A stretch of 20,577 bases of DNA from a virus, in IMG/VR virus record IMGVR_UViG_3300042868_005223, positions 1-20,577 of that record, one strand, 5' to 3'. This document shows positions 9,015-15,513 of this stretch, piece after piece (within the stretch, counting starts at the first letter, position 1; every line of letters starts with the position of its first letter). Both the position numbers and the translations under genes were made by a program. The notes beneath the pieces were generated by a model. The model worked only from the letters and a program-made list of their open reading frames with translations. It was not told the DNA's origin and made no database searches.

Positions 9015-10229
9015 TTATCCTAGGGCAATAGCAAAAGCAATCGCATCGTCATCATGCAACATACGATTCCACGCTACACCGTTATAGTTTTCTAAACGCT
9101 GAGTATCAGTGTTTAAACGAATTGTACCTGTTCTTGCAAGCACTGGGCGTTCTGCCGTTGTTCCTACTGGAACAATAAATCCTGCTTGTCCTAGTACAAC
9201 AACTTGACCTGTGCCTGCTGTGTCAAATTCTAAATCTGCATTACTGCGGAAAGTTCTAATAGTATTTCCAACAATTTCAATTTGATCGTTTAAGAAACTA
9301 CCAACAACAGTAATATTTCCAACGCTAAGTCCATCTACAAATACATCGTCAAAGTAGCCCGATCGCCACGGTTTTGCTATTGTTCCTAGGTCGTAGGTAG
9401 ATGCTGTGTTAGGAATAATACTAGAATTTACATCTGCACCGAACACTACGTTATCAGTGTCTGCATTACCAATGTTGATGCTACCACCAAGATTGATATC
9501 TCCGGTAACACCCAAATCACCGTTTACTTGTAGATTATTACGTACAGTAGTAGTGCCGCTGAGAGGAGCACCAATAGTAATAGTAGATGCGGCACCAAAT
9601 GCGTTTATAGTTGAAGCATCGGCATTGAATAAGTTAAATGTGCTTGCATTAGTAGTAAGGTCACCGCCTTTAATCTGCAAGTCTTTATTGATTACTACAT
9701 CACTTCTAAAGGTAGTTGTACCTGTGCTGGAAGCAAATACTAATGTTTCGGCGGCGCCAAACGCACTAACAGTTGTGGCTGTGCCGTCAAATACGTAAAA
9801 AGATGTTTGGTTAGTATTTAGATAATTTCCGTTGACTGCTAGATTCTTAGAAATCTCAGTGTCGTTATTGATTTTTACTTTATCAAATATCGTAGGCGCT
9901 TGTAATTCTAAACTGCCAACAGTTGATTGAATTATGTTGCCGTTGATGTTTACATTGTCAATTTCTGCATAAGCATCGTAAGATGCATTGGGCTTGACTA
10001 ATAGTTGATTGCTTCGAGTTGTGCCGACAACGTCTAAGGGATATGCTGGGTTTGGATTTCGAATACCTACATTACCGGTCCAAGTAAGAGGATCTGTGGA
10101 TGCAAGTACATCCGCGGCATGAGAATTAACATCAAGATAGATCAGGTTGCTTTCAAAGCGTAAGTTAACTCCATCACGAGTTAAATTCTCTTTGAGCAAC
10201 GGACCCGAAATACGACCGATTTCCGGCAT
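9015..10229 (-). CDS. Fibre-like virion structural protein (404 residues)
   Basis: The N-terminus (MPEIGRISGPLLKENLTRDG, then FESNLIYLDVN, then NVGIRNPNPAYPLDVVGTTRS) follows a start pattern I recall from structural proteins of T4-like marine phages. Residues 149-178 and 203-233 carry two copies of the repeat found 14 times in the 2310-residue protein (for example STINAFGAASTITIG and GTTTVRNNLQVNGDL). Residues 279-292 hold YDLGTIAKPWRSGY and residues 353-388 hold IVPVGTTAERP...TIRLN...VAW, both also present in the large protein. The C-terminus DDAIAFAIALG resembles the end of the 331-residue protein (KAIAYSMIF). AAGGAGA lies 7 bases before the ATG. A promoter-like box and long hairpin lie in the 131-base gap upstream. 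Likely a fibre or baseplate decoration; precise T4 equivalent unknown. Confidence 0.85.
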   Translation of the reverse strand: MPEIGRISGPLLKENLTRDGVNLRFESNLIYLDVNSHAADVLASTDPLTWTGNVGIRNPNPAYPLDVVGTTRSNQLLVKPNASYDAYAEIDNVNINGNIIQSTVGSLELQAPTIFDKVKINNDTEISKNLAVNGNYLNTNQTSFYVFDGTATTVSAFGAAETLVFASSTGTTTFRSDVVINKDLQIKGGDLTTNASTFNLFNADASTINAFGAASTITIGAPLSGTTTVRNNLQVNGDLGVTGDINLGGSINIGNADTDNVVFGADVNSSIIPNTASTYDLGTIAKPWRSGYFDDVFVDGLSVGNITVVGSFLNDQIEIVGNTIRTFRSNADLEFDTAGTGQVVVLGQAGFIVPVGTTAERPVLARTGTIRLNTDTQRLENYNGVAWNRMLHDDDAIAFAIALG

Positions 10230-10295
10230 TGCGCTCTCCTTAGACCCCGTGTTTCACGGTTAACCACCTTGCATAGCGGGTTTACCACTGTTTAA

Positions 10296-10327
10296 TTGTT
10301 CAGCAGACACATGTCGGCAGTGAACAA
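10296..10327 (-). other. Long imperfect inverted repeat in 131-base intergenic gap
   Basis: On the minus strand TTGTTCA pairs with TGAACAA around an inner GACA/TGTC stem, with a GC pair block between and small bulges. No T-tract follows on the minus strand, so it is not a standard intrinsic terminator. It sits directly after a late-promoter-like box and about 70 bases before the 404-residue gene, so it would form at or near the 5' end of that transcript. A protein-binding dyad is an alternative. Confidence 0.5.
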
Positions 10328-10330
10328 CTG

Positions 10331-10338
10331 TATTTAGC
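10331..10338 (-). promoter_or_regulatory. Possible late promoter box (GCTAAATA, then CAG)
   Basis: The minus strand reads GCTAAATACAG, matching 6 of 8 positions of the T4 late box TATAAATA and sharing TAAATACA with boxes at 12861 and 17028. It lies in a non-coding gap, about 100 bases ahead of the 404-residue fibre-like gene. By T4 spacing, initiation would fall near 10325. This is a motif match only; no late sigma gene is in the window. Confidence 0.4.
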
Positions 10339-10360
10339 GGTTTGGTAAAATAAGGAGTGG

Positions 10361-11002
10361 TTAGCGGTCGAAACCGTGAAGAACGGTTACAGGTTTTCCA
10401 AATGGAACTGCGCCATTGAATTTAACATAAACGCCTGTGGGATAAGTTGGTGCACCTGCATAACAAGTTGCTGTAGGTGTGCCTGCAGGATTTGATTCTA
10501 AAATATAGTTAACGTTGGGTAACTGAGGAACATTCTCAACATAGACAACTAAATTTTGAGGCTTAGTAATGTCTGGTGTTGCATAACTAGGATAAGCACT
10601 GGTGGCATTATCGTCGTCATACAGCAAAGGGCCAAATAGGGTTTCTCCAGTAGTGCCGCCGTCGATACTATTTCCTTCCCATATTGCGCCGCCGCCACTA
10701 GGGCCTGTTTGAACTTGAATGCTGTTAGGTTCTTTGTAGGCTAGTCTACGCCACACACCGTCACTACGTACTTCAATTTCATCAGTAGTTTCATTGTATC
10801 TCATTAAACCGTCAATAAGAACAATACTGCCACTAGGACGTTCGGTAGTACTACCACTTGGTAATTGCAAACTGTTTGTGTTATCTAATACAATTCGTGC
10901 ATCTCTATCAATGCCTGCAACATTAGGGCCGTCAGTTACTACACTGACACTTTGGTCCTTTAAATTTCTGCCGTTGAGTTGGCTTTGTTTAAGAAATTTC
11001 AT
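10361..11002 (-). CDS. Virion structural protein with fibre-type module (213 residues)
   Basis: Residues 1-20 (MKFLKQSQLNGRNLKDQSVS) start a short region. Residues 47-87 carry the module LPSGSTTERPSG...GLMRYNETTDEIEVRSDGVW, common near the ends of phage fibre proteins and also present in the 404- and 2310-residue proteins here. Residues 90-213 are Gly/Pro/Thr-rich with strand-like segments (NLVVYVENVPQLP, GVYVKFNGAVP, PVTVLHGF) and no recognised catalytic residues. The start ATG shares one base with the stop of the upstream gene (TAATG), and only a weak GAGAG precedes it, so reinitiation or coupling is likely. Probably a minor tail or fibre component; I cannot name a T4 equivalent. Confidence 0.8.
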   Translation of the reverse strand: MKFLKQSQLNGRNLKDQSVSVVTDGPNVAGIDRDARIVLDNTNSLQLPSGSTTERPSGSIVLIDGLMRYNETTDEIEVRSDGVWRRLAYKEPNSIQVQTGPSGGGAIWEGNSIDGGTTGETLFGPLLYDDDNATSAYPSYATPDITKPQNLVVYVENVPQLPNVNYILESNPAGTPTATCYAGAPTYPTGVYVKFNGAVPFGKPVTVLHGFDR

Positions 11003-11334
11003 TAACTTACTCTCATCGAACTAACTGTTACGCTTAGTCGGCTGTTGGCCGATGCAACTGCACGTACACGATCGCCTGTACCTAGTACTAGTTTTTCACT
11101 GTCAAAACTAAAGGTTTCTCCAGCAGGTATCGATAAGTCTTTAATAACTTGTGTTTGTACGGCTACAGTTAATCCTGTCGGTACTGCATATAAATTTAAA
11201 GTTACATCTGAAGCAGATGTATTGCAAAAAATCATGCAGGTTACTGCATGTTCTTGAACATTGCTTGGGGAAGTACCTGGACAAAGAAATATATCTTCTC
11301 CATCCGTTGTAATTTGTGTGCTGGTTAACGCCAT
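11002..11334 (-). CDS. Small beta-rich virion-type protein (110 residues)
   Basis: This is a compact strand-rich protein without membrane segments. Its second half (SIPAGETFSF, EKLVLGTGDRVRAV, LSVTVSSMRVS) parallels that of the 109-residue protein at 8678-9007, so I treat the two as paralogues. It has three cysteines in the first half (FLCPG; TCMIFC), which the paralogue lacks. AAAGGA is 6 bases before the ATG, and the ATG lies 9 bases after the stop of the 331-residue gene. Its stop overlaps the next start by one base. Likely a minor structural protein of the tail or fibre module. The call rests on context and composition. Confidence 0.75.
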   Translation of the reverse strand: MALTSTQITTDGEDIFLCPGTSPSNVQEHAVTCMIFCNTSASDVTLNLYAVPTGLTVAVQTQVIKDLSIPAGETFSFDSEKLVLGTGDRVRAVASANSRLSVTVSSMRVS

Positions 11335-11343
11335 GTTTGTCCT

Positions 11344-12339
11344 TTAGAATATCATACTGTAAGCAATGGCCTTGCTTTTACTAATCAATTCGTCTCTGTT
11401 ATTTTCTTTATTTACAAAAAATATGCCTGAGCCACCGTATGCTTGAGTTTTGGCATAAACTTTAACACCATCTGTTTCATATGTTGGGTCTGAAGAAATA
11501 GTCAACTTTAGTACATCATTTACCACCACAGACCCTGTACCATCGCAAGAGATAATTAGGTCTTGATTACTGGTAGTAGTTGAAATTTCATTACCGGCAA
11601 TTCTAATATTTTGTACTTCAAAACTACCAGGGCGCCATTCTGCGGCCGACTCATTGTTTAATCTTAATTGTAGTAGAGTTTCAGCATCCACACTGTCGTC
11701 ATATATCTGAAGAACACTGTCGCCCACTTTGATAAATTCAGGCGGTGTTGTTTCAAAATAACTAACAACAAAGTCATCTACAAACTGTACGTTGGGTATA
11801 TCATCTGGATCCGTACATCTGTCTTCATAGTTGCCGACACTGCCTCTAACACTGAGAGTTCCTGTTCCTATACTAAGCACTAAATCTGCATTGTCTTTTG
11901 TAACAATAGAGTTAGTGCGCAGGCCAATCATAAAATTATTATTGTTGTCTGCTGATATAGAAAATGCGCCGGATTTAGTAGTACCTGTTTGACTGTCAAA
12001 CCATGTGATTGCTTCGTCAAATACAATTCTTGCAGGCGGATAGGAAGGGTTACTGCCTCGATTAATTTCGATACCAGAAACTCTTCCACTGCCGTTATCT
12101 TCAATACCTGCAGGAAAATCTAATGCATTACCATTGGCATCAAATCCTTTGTTAAGAATAAGAATTTGATCTTCAATGGTAATTTGAGTAGTATTAATAG
12201 AAGTTGTTTCACCTTGAACTACCAAGTTACCAGTGACAATAACTTGCCCTGGACTATCGCCCACATCTAAGGTAATAGTTCCACCGTCATTGACGGCTAC
12301 TTTGTAATTACTAGCACCAACTCTTAATACTTTTGACAT
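11344..12339 (-). CDS. Fibre-like virion structural protein (331 residues)
   Basis: Residues 30-66 hold PGQVIVTGNLVVQGETTSIN followed by TTQITIEDQILILNKG. The same segment occurs in the 2310-residue protein (LTVNGTTTTINSTTLSVDDK, then NIELAS) and is common in phage fibre and structural proteins. The middle (SGIEINRGSNPSYPPARIVF, then ITWFDSQTG) is a pattern I recall from T4-like marine phage virion proteins. The C-terminus ends ENNRDELISKSKAIAYSMIF; its last residues resemble the C-terminus of the 404-residue protein (DDAIAFAIALG). Beta-rich, with no enzyme motifs. AAGG precedes the ATG, which lies 13 bases after the stop of the 140-residue gene. Likely a tail or baseplate-associated decoration protein; exact place in the virion unknown. 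Confidence 0.8.
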   Translation of the reverse strand: MSKVLRVGASNYKVAVNDGGTITLDVGDSPGQVIVTGNLVVQGETTSINTTQITIEDQILILNKGFDANGNALDFPAGIEDNGSGRVSGIEINRGSNPSYPPARIVFDEAITWFDSQTGTTKSGAFSISADNNNNFMIGLRTNSIVTKDNADLVLSIGTGTLSVRGSVGNYEDRCTDPDDIPNVQFVDDFVVSYFETTPPEFIKVGDSVLQIYDDSVDAETLLQLRLNNESAAEWRPGSFEVQNIRIAGNEISTTTSNQDLIISCDGTGSVVVNDVLKLTISSDPTYETDGVKVYAKTQAYGGSGIFFVNKENNRDELISKSKAIAYSMIF

Positions 12340-12352
12340 TTCGTTGCCTTGA

Positions 12353-12775
12353 TTAGATTGCTGTTAACACTAGTACATCTGCTGAACTGTCGTTGTCCAA
12401 GTACCATGTGTAACGGTTGCCACTGAAATCTGTAGCAACACGCTTGGTTAGTTTAGCAATCGCAACAGTACCTGGTGATTGGCCATCAGTTGATCCAAGG
12501 ATACGAATTTCGCCTTCGGCAGCAGGTTGACCTGATACTAATTTACCTATTTTTAAATTACTGCTGGTAATAGAATCAACTGTTTCTGCTTCATCAAATG
12601 CATCTACTGATGTTTTTAAAACAACATATGTAACTGCACCACGTTGTTTAACAATTTGATAATCGCTGGCCAATGTGCCACCAAAATAACCTTGAACTAC
12701 AATACCTGCTTCTGTTGTTGTGAATGATCTGGTAACTCTAGTACCGAGTACATCTTTATGTAATGGACGTCCCAT
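12353..12775 (-). CDS. Small conserved virion structural protein (140 residues)
   Basis: The N-terminus is MGRPLHKDVLGTRV. The core reads GIVVQGYFGG, YQIVKQRGAVTYVV, KIGKLVSGQPAAEGEIRILG and KLTKRVATDFSGNRYTWYL. The order IVKQRG..x..V, then KLV, then GE, then DFSGNRY.W resembles small structural proteins I recall from T4-like cyanophages (from memory, not a search). Strand-rich, without membrane or signal segments. AAGGAG is well placed before the ATG. It is the first gene after an 88-base gap containing a late-promoter-like box and two hairpins, so it probably heads the transcript for the small structural genes to its left. Confidence 0.8.
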   Translation of the reverse strand: MGRPLHKDVLGTRVTRSFTTTEAGIVVQGYFGGTLASDYQIVKQRGAVTYVVLKTSVDAFDEAETVDSITSSNLKIGKLVSGQPAAEGEIRILGSTDGQSPGTVAIAKLTKRVATDFSGNRYTWYLDNDSSADVLVLTAI

Positions 12776-12809
12776 TTTGTTTCTCCTTAATATGACGTTC
12801 TAGGTCTAC

Positions 12810-12844
12810 GCAGAAGGGTTCTGCATAAGTTCGCACAGTGCGAA
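12810..12844 (-). other. Two adjacent hairpins in the leader of the 140-residue gene
   Basis: Plus-strand arms are GCAGAA (12810-12815) with TTCTGC (12819-12824), and TTCGCA (12830-12835) with TGCGAA (12839-12844). Each is a perfect 6-bp stem with a 3-base loop; the second can extend to 7 bp. Neither is followed by a T-run on the minus strand. Both lie between the promoter-like box and the Shine-Dalgarno sequence, so they would be part of the 5' leader, possibly stabilising it. Read-through attenuation is another possibility. Confidence 0.5.
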
Positions 12845-12860
12845 TATAATTTAGACTATG

Positions 12861-12868
12861 TATTTATG
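12861..12868 (-). promoter_or_regulatory. Late promoter-like box (CATAAATA, then CATAG)
   Basis: The minus strand reads CATAAATACATAG, matching 7 of 8 bases of the T4 late box TATAAATA. It overlaps the TAA stop of the 98-residue gene. By T4 spacing, transcription would begin near 12855 and run about 80 bases to the ATG at 12775. It follows a terminator at 13161-13188 with only one small gene between, so a new start here is needed for the genes to the left. Motif evidence only. Confidence 0.5.
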
Positions 12869-13160
12869 TTTTACTAAGACTTGCCAGTAGTTCACGCTTT
12901 GAAAATGTCCTAATGATTTCTGAGGCACGGTGATAATGTGCGTTGGCTGATTCTAAACAACTTCTACGACCAGTTTGTCTATATAAGACTAATATTTTAC
13001 TGGCTTCTGTTATACATTCATTTACTGATTTTTCTAAACGCAGTATGTCTTTGATAAAGATACCATGATTCTTTTTCCACTGTGCTATAACAGTGCGTTG
13101 TATACGATACCAATCTTCAGGACACGTGATAACAAAGTCTTGCATAGAAATATTTACCAC
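12864..13160 (-). CDS. Small hypothetical protein downstream of major capsid gene (98 residues, or 93 from internal ATG)
   Basis: I do not recognise the family. The sequence is probably helical (VNECITEASKILVLYRQTG, then SANAHYHRASEIIRTFSKRE) with a basic character, two Trp residues near the start (EDWYRIQRTVIAQWKK) and three cysteines. The longest reading starts at GTG 13160, immediately after the T-run of the gp23 terminator. An ATG at 13145 (codon 6) would give 93 residues and is at least as likely. Neither start has a good Shine-Dalgarno sequence. Because it lies past the terminator, its expression would need read-through or a promoter not seen. A late-promoter-like box overlaps its stop. 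It might be a regulator or assembly factor, but nothing in the sequence shows which. Confidence 0.6.
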   Translation of the reverse strand: MVNISMQDFVITCPEDWYRIQRTVIAQWKKNHGIFIKDILRLEKSVNECITEASKILVLYRQTGRRSCLESANAHYHRASEIIRTFSKRELLASLSKT

Positions 13161-13188
13161 AAAAAAAAGAGCCCCGAAGGGCTCTTTT
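13161..13188 (-). terminator. Intrinsic terminator after major capsid gene
   Basis: On the minus strand AGAGCCC-TTCG-GGGCTCT forms a 7-bp GC-rich stem closed by a TTCG tetraloop and followed by eight T (13168 down to 13161); A/T pairs can extend the stem. It starts 21 bases beyond the gp23 stop. This is a textbook rho-independent terminator. In the other direction only a short T-run is present. Confidence 0.93.
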
Positions 13189-13208
13189 GTACTCTATACA
13201 AACAGTAA

Positions 13209-14396
13209 TTAACTGAATGTAACGTTTTGAACTGCAACTGTACCTAGGTAGTCAGCGGCGTTACCTAGAGATGATGCTGTGTTTGTCAACTCAACATATC
13301 CATAACGAGTCATGAAACTCACGACTGGTTCGAATGTTGCTGGGTCTAGAACAACACCACTGCTCATCAATGGAATGTATGGGCAGTAGAATGCGGCTGC
13401 ATCTGATTCGCTAGAACCCTTATAACCGATAAGGATCTTTGCTGTGTCAGCGGCGTATGTGTTGACATAAATCTTCATTGCGCCGTTTAGCGTACCAACA
13501 AACTTGGTGTTTGTAGGTGCTTCAAATGTACCTTCTGTAGTACGTGCAAATGCGCTAGTAGTTGCAGACTGTAGAACAGTCAACATCTGTGGGCTAACAA
13601 CAGCCCAGTTACCAGCACCGCGACGTGTACGTTGAGCGATACGGTTTGCAACTCTGTTGATTAGAACTGCCAATGCGGCATGCTCGTCACCAACGAATGT
13701 TGCTGTACCAGAAACAGCGGCTTGGTTAAAAGTCTCTTGGTTCTGTGAACCTGCTAGATTCAATAGAGAACCTAGAACTTCTTGGTCGATTTCAGCAGTG
13801 ATTTCTTGAGCCAAAGCAGCCATGATTTCTGCTTCGATGTCAATACCTTGTTGGGCTTGTGCATCTTGAGCAGCCTCGAACGTCCAACGTGCAGACAATT
13901 TACGAGTTTTTGCTTCAACTGTTTGTTTCAAGATCTGAATGCTCATCTTGTTTCCAGCGGCACCTTCTAAGGATGCTGTGGCACCGGCCTTACCATTACT
14001 TGATGAACCGCCACCTGAATACTGTTCAGCAATTTTGAATGGGCTTAGAGCCTCTTCACCTGCTACAGTAGTCTGTGCGCTGTCTGATGTATTGGTCACA
14101 GCATCGCTGTAACGAACACGTAGGGTATGGATTTGACCAACTGGGCCAGTCATAGGCTGTACACCAACTAACTCGTTAGCAATAACGGTTGGCATGACGC
14201 GACGAATAACTGGTAGGATAACACGATTAAGTGTTGCAACGTTACCGGCAGAAGTGGATCCAGCAGTAGCAGATTCTGATAGATACTTACGAGTATTCTC
14301 GAGTGTAACTCCCATTACTGACTTCTTGGTTCCTGAAAGGCCTTCTAATAGTGCCTCTTTAGTTTCTTGCCAGCGGCTTTCTAGTAGTTCTGACAT
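13209..14396 (-). CDS. gp23: Major capsid protein, T4 gp23 family
   Basis: The protein forms the hexameric shell of the head and is assembled on the core, then trimmed by gp21. Family marks are GVQPMTGPVGQIHTLRVRY at 78-96 and the C-terminal block from GYKGSSESDAAAFYCPYIPL to FEPVVSFMTRYGYVEL at about 323-369, both close to T4 gp23. It has 395 residues against 521 in T4. Where T4 carries a longer insertion there is only a Gly/Ser loop (YSGGGSSSNGKAG, about 125-137). An L-S-E motif at 39-41 fits the gp21 cleavage rule (L/I-x-E), predicting a 41-residue propeptide against 65 in T4. AAGGAGAT precedes the ATG; the gene follows gp22 by 9 bases and is followed by a strong terminator. No gp24 vertex paralogue is adjacent. 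Confidence 0.96.
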   Translation of the reverse strand: MSELLESRWQETKEALLEGLSGTKKSVMGVTLENTRKYLSESATAGSTSAGNVATLNRVILPVIRRVMPTVIANELVGVQPMTGPVGQIHTLRVRYSDAVTNTSDSAQTTVAGEEALSPFKIAEQYSGGGSSSNGKAGATASLEGAAGNKMSIQILKQTVEAKTRKLSARWTFEAAQDAQAQQGIDIEAEIMAALAQEITAEIDQEVLGSLLNLAGSQNQETFNQAAVSGTATFVGDEHAALAVLINRVANRIAQRTRRGAGNWAVVSPQMLTVLQSATTSAFARTTEGTFEAPTNTKFVGTLNGAMKIYVNTYAADTAKILIGYKGSSESDAAAFYCPYIPLMSSGVVLDPATFEPVVSFMTRYGYVELTNTASSLGNAADYLGTVAVQNVTFS

Positions 14397-14405
14397 AATA
14401 TCTCC

Positions 14406-15497
14406 TTATTTGATTCCAGCAAGACGGCGAATATTGATTACTTCCGCTTGACTGTTAGCACTACTAATGCTATGATTTTCTTTATTGCCTGTGATTTCTT
14501 TTGCCTCGACAAGTGCCTTCTTCTTCTCCGGTGTGCTACCTTGCAATACAGCAGGTAGATACTTGTCAAAACTACTACGTAGTTTTACAGTTTGCACACT
14601 TTCTAATAATTCAGACATAATTTCTTTCTGATCCTTGCTTAGAGGATTCAAAAGTTCGCTCATGACTTCTTTACGCTCTGCTACTGATTTGGCTTGAGAA
14701 ACTTCTTTCTCTTTGCTTTCAACCAGTGCTTGCTTTTCTGAAATAACGTCACGTGCTTCTGCTAGTGCCTGTTCTTTTTCTGCGATTACTTTTAATAGTT
14801 TGCTTGTTTCTGATTTCTCATTCATCAAACTATTCTGATATTCAGAAGTAAATGCTTCAAAAATCTTACGACCGAAATCGTTTTGACGAGCAGAGTCAAT
14901 ATCTTCTTTAAGTTGATGGATCTCTTTGGTTAGACCTTCTGATACCACTGATTCAACTAGACCTGCTGCCTGTTTAATAAATTTACCTTTTAATACAGTA
15001 AATTGTTCTCTTGCTTCTTTTACTAGGCGTACTTTAGTTTCTGCCAAGTCTTTCTTATCTTCGTAGAAGTCTGCAATTTCTTTAGCCAGTGCTTCGACAA
15101 CGAAATTCTCTAGTTTAGCAAAGTTCCCTGCCATGACTTTTTGGTCACCGTGAAGTTCTGTAACTTCTTTTGCAAGAGATTCAAGAACAAATTCATTTAA
15201 TTTACTTGAGTGTTCACGTATTGCAACAGCATACTTGGCTTTAGCCTCTGCTAACTGTTTACGATCTTCGGTAAATTCTTGAATTTCTGAACTTAGACGA
15301 TCCGATACCATTTGGTCAATGGCTTCGATCATCACTGATTTGTCGTGTTCGTACTTTTGTGCGAACTCTTCGCGTAGTTGCTGTGTAACTAGTTCACGGT
15401 TTTCTTGGATTTTTGAATTCCAAGCCGTTTCGATGTCTGCTCTGATTTCCTCGGAAACCACGTTGTTCTCGAATAATGATTTTAGCGCATCCAACAT
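14406..15497 (-). CDS. gp22: Prohead core scaffold protein, T4 gp22 family
   Basis: The main internal scaffold of the prohead is expected to be degraded by gp21 after assembly. The 363-residue sequence is almost wholly charged and helical with long coiled-coil stretches, as in T4 gp22. Two related segments follow each other (LNEFVLESLAKEVTELHGDQ and LENFVVEALAKEIADFYEDK), a visible internal duplication. Near the C-terminus SSFDKYLPAVLQG resembles the conserved gp22 end. Many L/I-x-E sites (LRE, LAE, LNE, IAE, ISE, LVE, LLE) are spread over the protein, as expected for a gp21 substrate. The order gp21-gp22-gp23 supports the call. GGGAG lies before the ATG. Confidence 0.92.
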   Translation of the reverse strand: MLDALKSLFENNVVSEEIRADIETAWNSKIQENRELVTQQLREEFAQKYEHDKSVMIEAIDQMVSDRLSSEIQEFTEDRKQLAEAKAKYAVAIREHSSKLNEFVLESLAKEVTELHGDQKVMAGNFAKLENFVVEALAKEIADFYEDKKDLAETKVRLVKEAREQFTVLKGKFIKQAAGLVESVVSEGLTKEIHQLKEDIDSARQNDFGRKIFEAFTSEYQNSLMNEKSETSKLLKVIAEKEQALAEARDVISEKQALVESKEKEVSQAKSVAERKEVMSELLNPLSKDQKEIMSELLESVQTVKLRSSFDKYLPAVLQGSTPEKKKALVEAKEITGNKENHSISSANSQAEVINIRRLAGIK

Positions 15498-15513
15498 GTA
15501 ATTTCTCCCTTGG

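Noticed and set aside
1051-9800. Many open frames of 60-190 codons on the plus strand opposite the structural genes
   Set aside because: They are antisense to convincing genes, rich in Val/Leu/Pro/Thr as expected from reversing Thr/Asn/Gly-rich repeat codons, and show no protein motifs.
13151-13158. GGTAAATA on the minus strand as a late promoter for the 98-residue gene (a similar box is at 1491-1498)
   Set aside because: Only 6 of 8 bases match TATAAATA and the TAAATACA extension of the better candidates is missing. At 13151 it also lies inside the longest reading of the gene.
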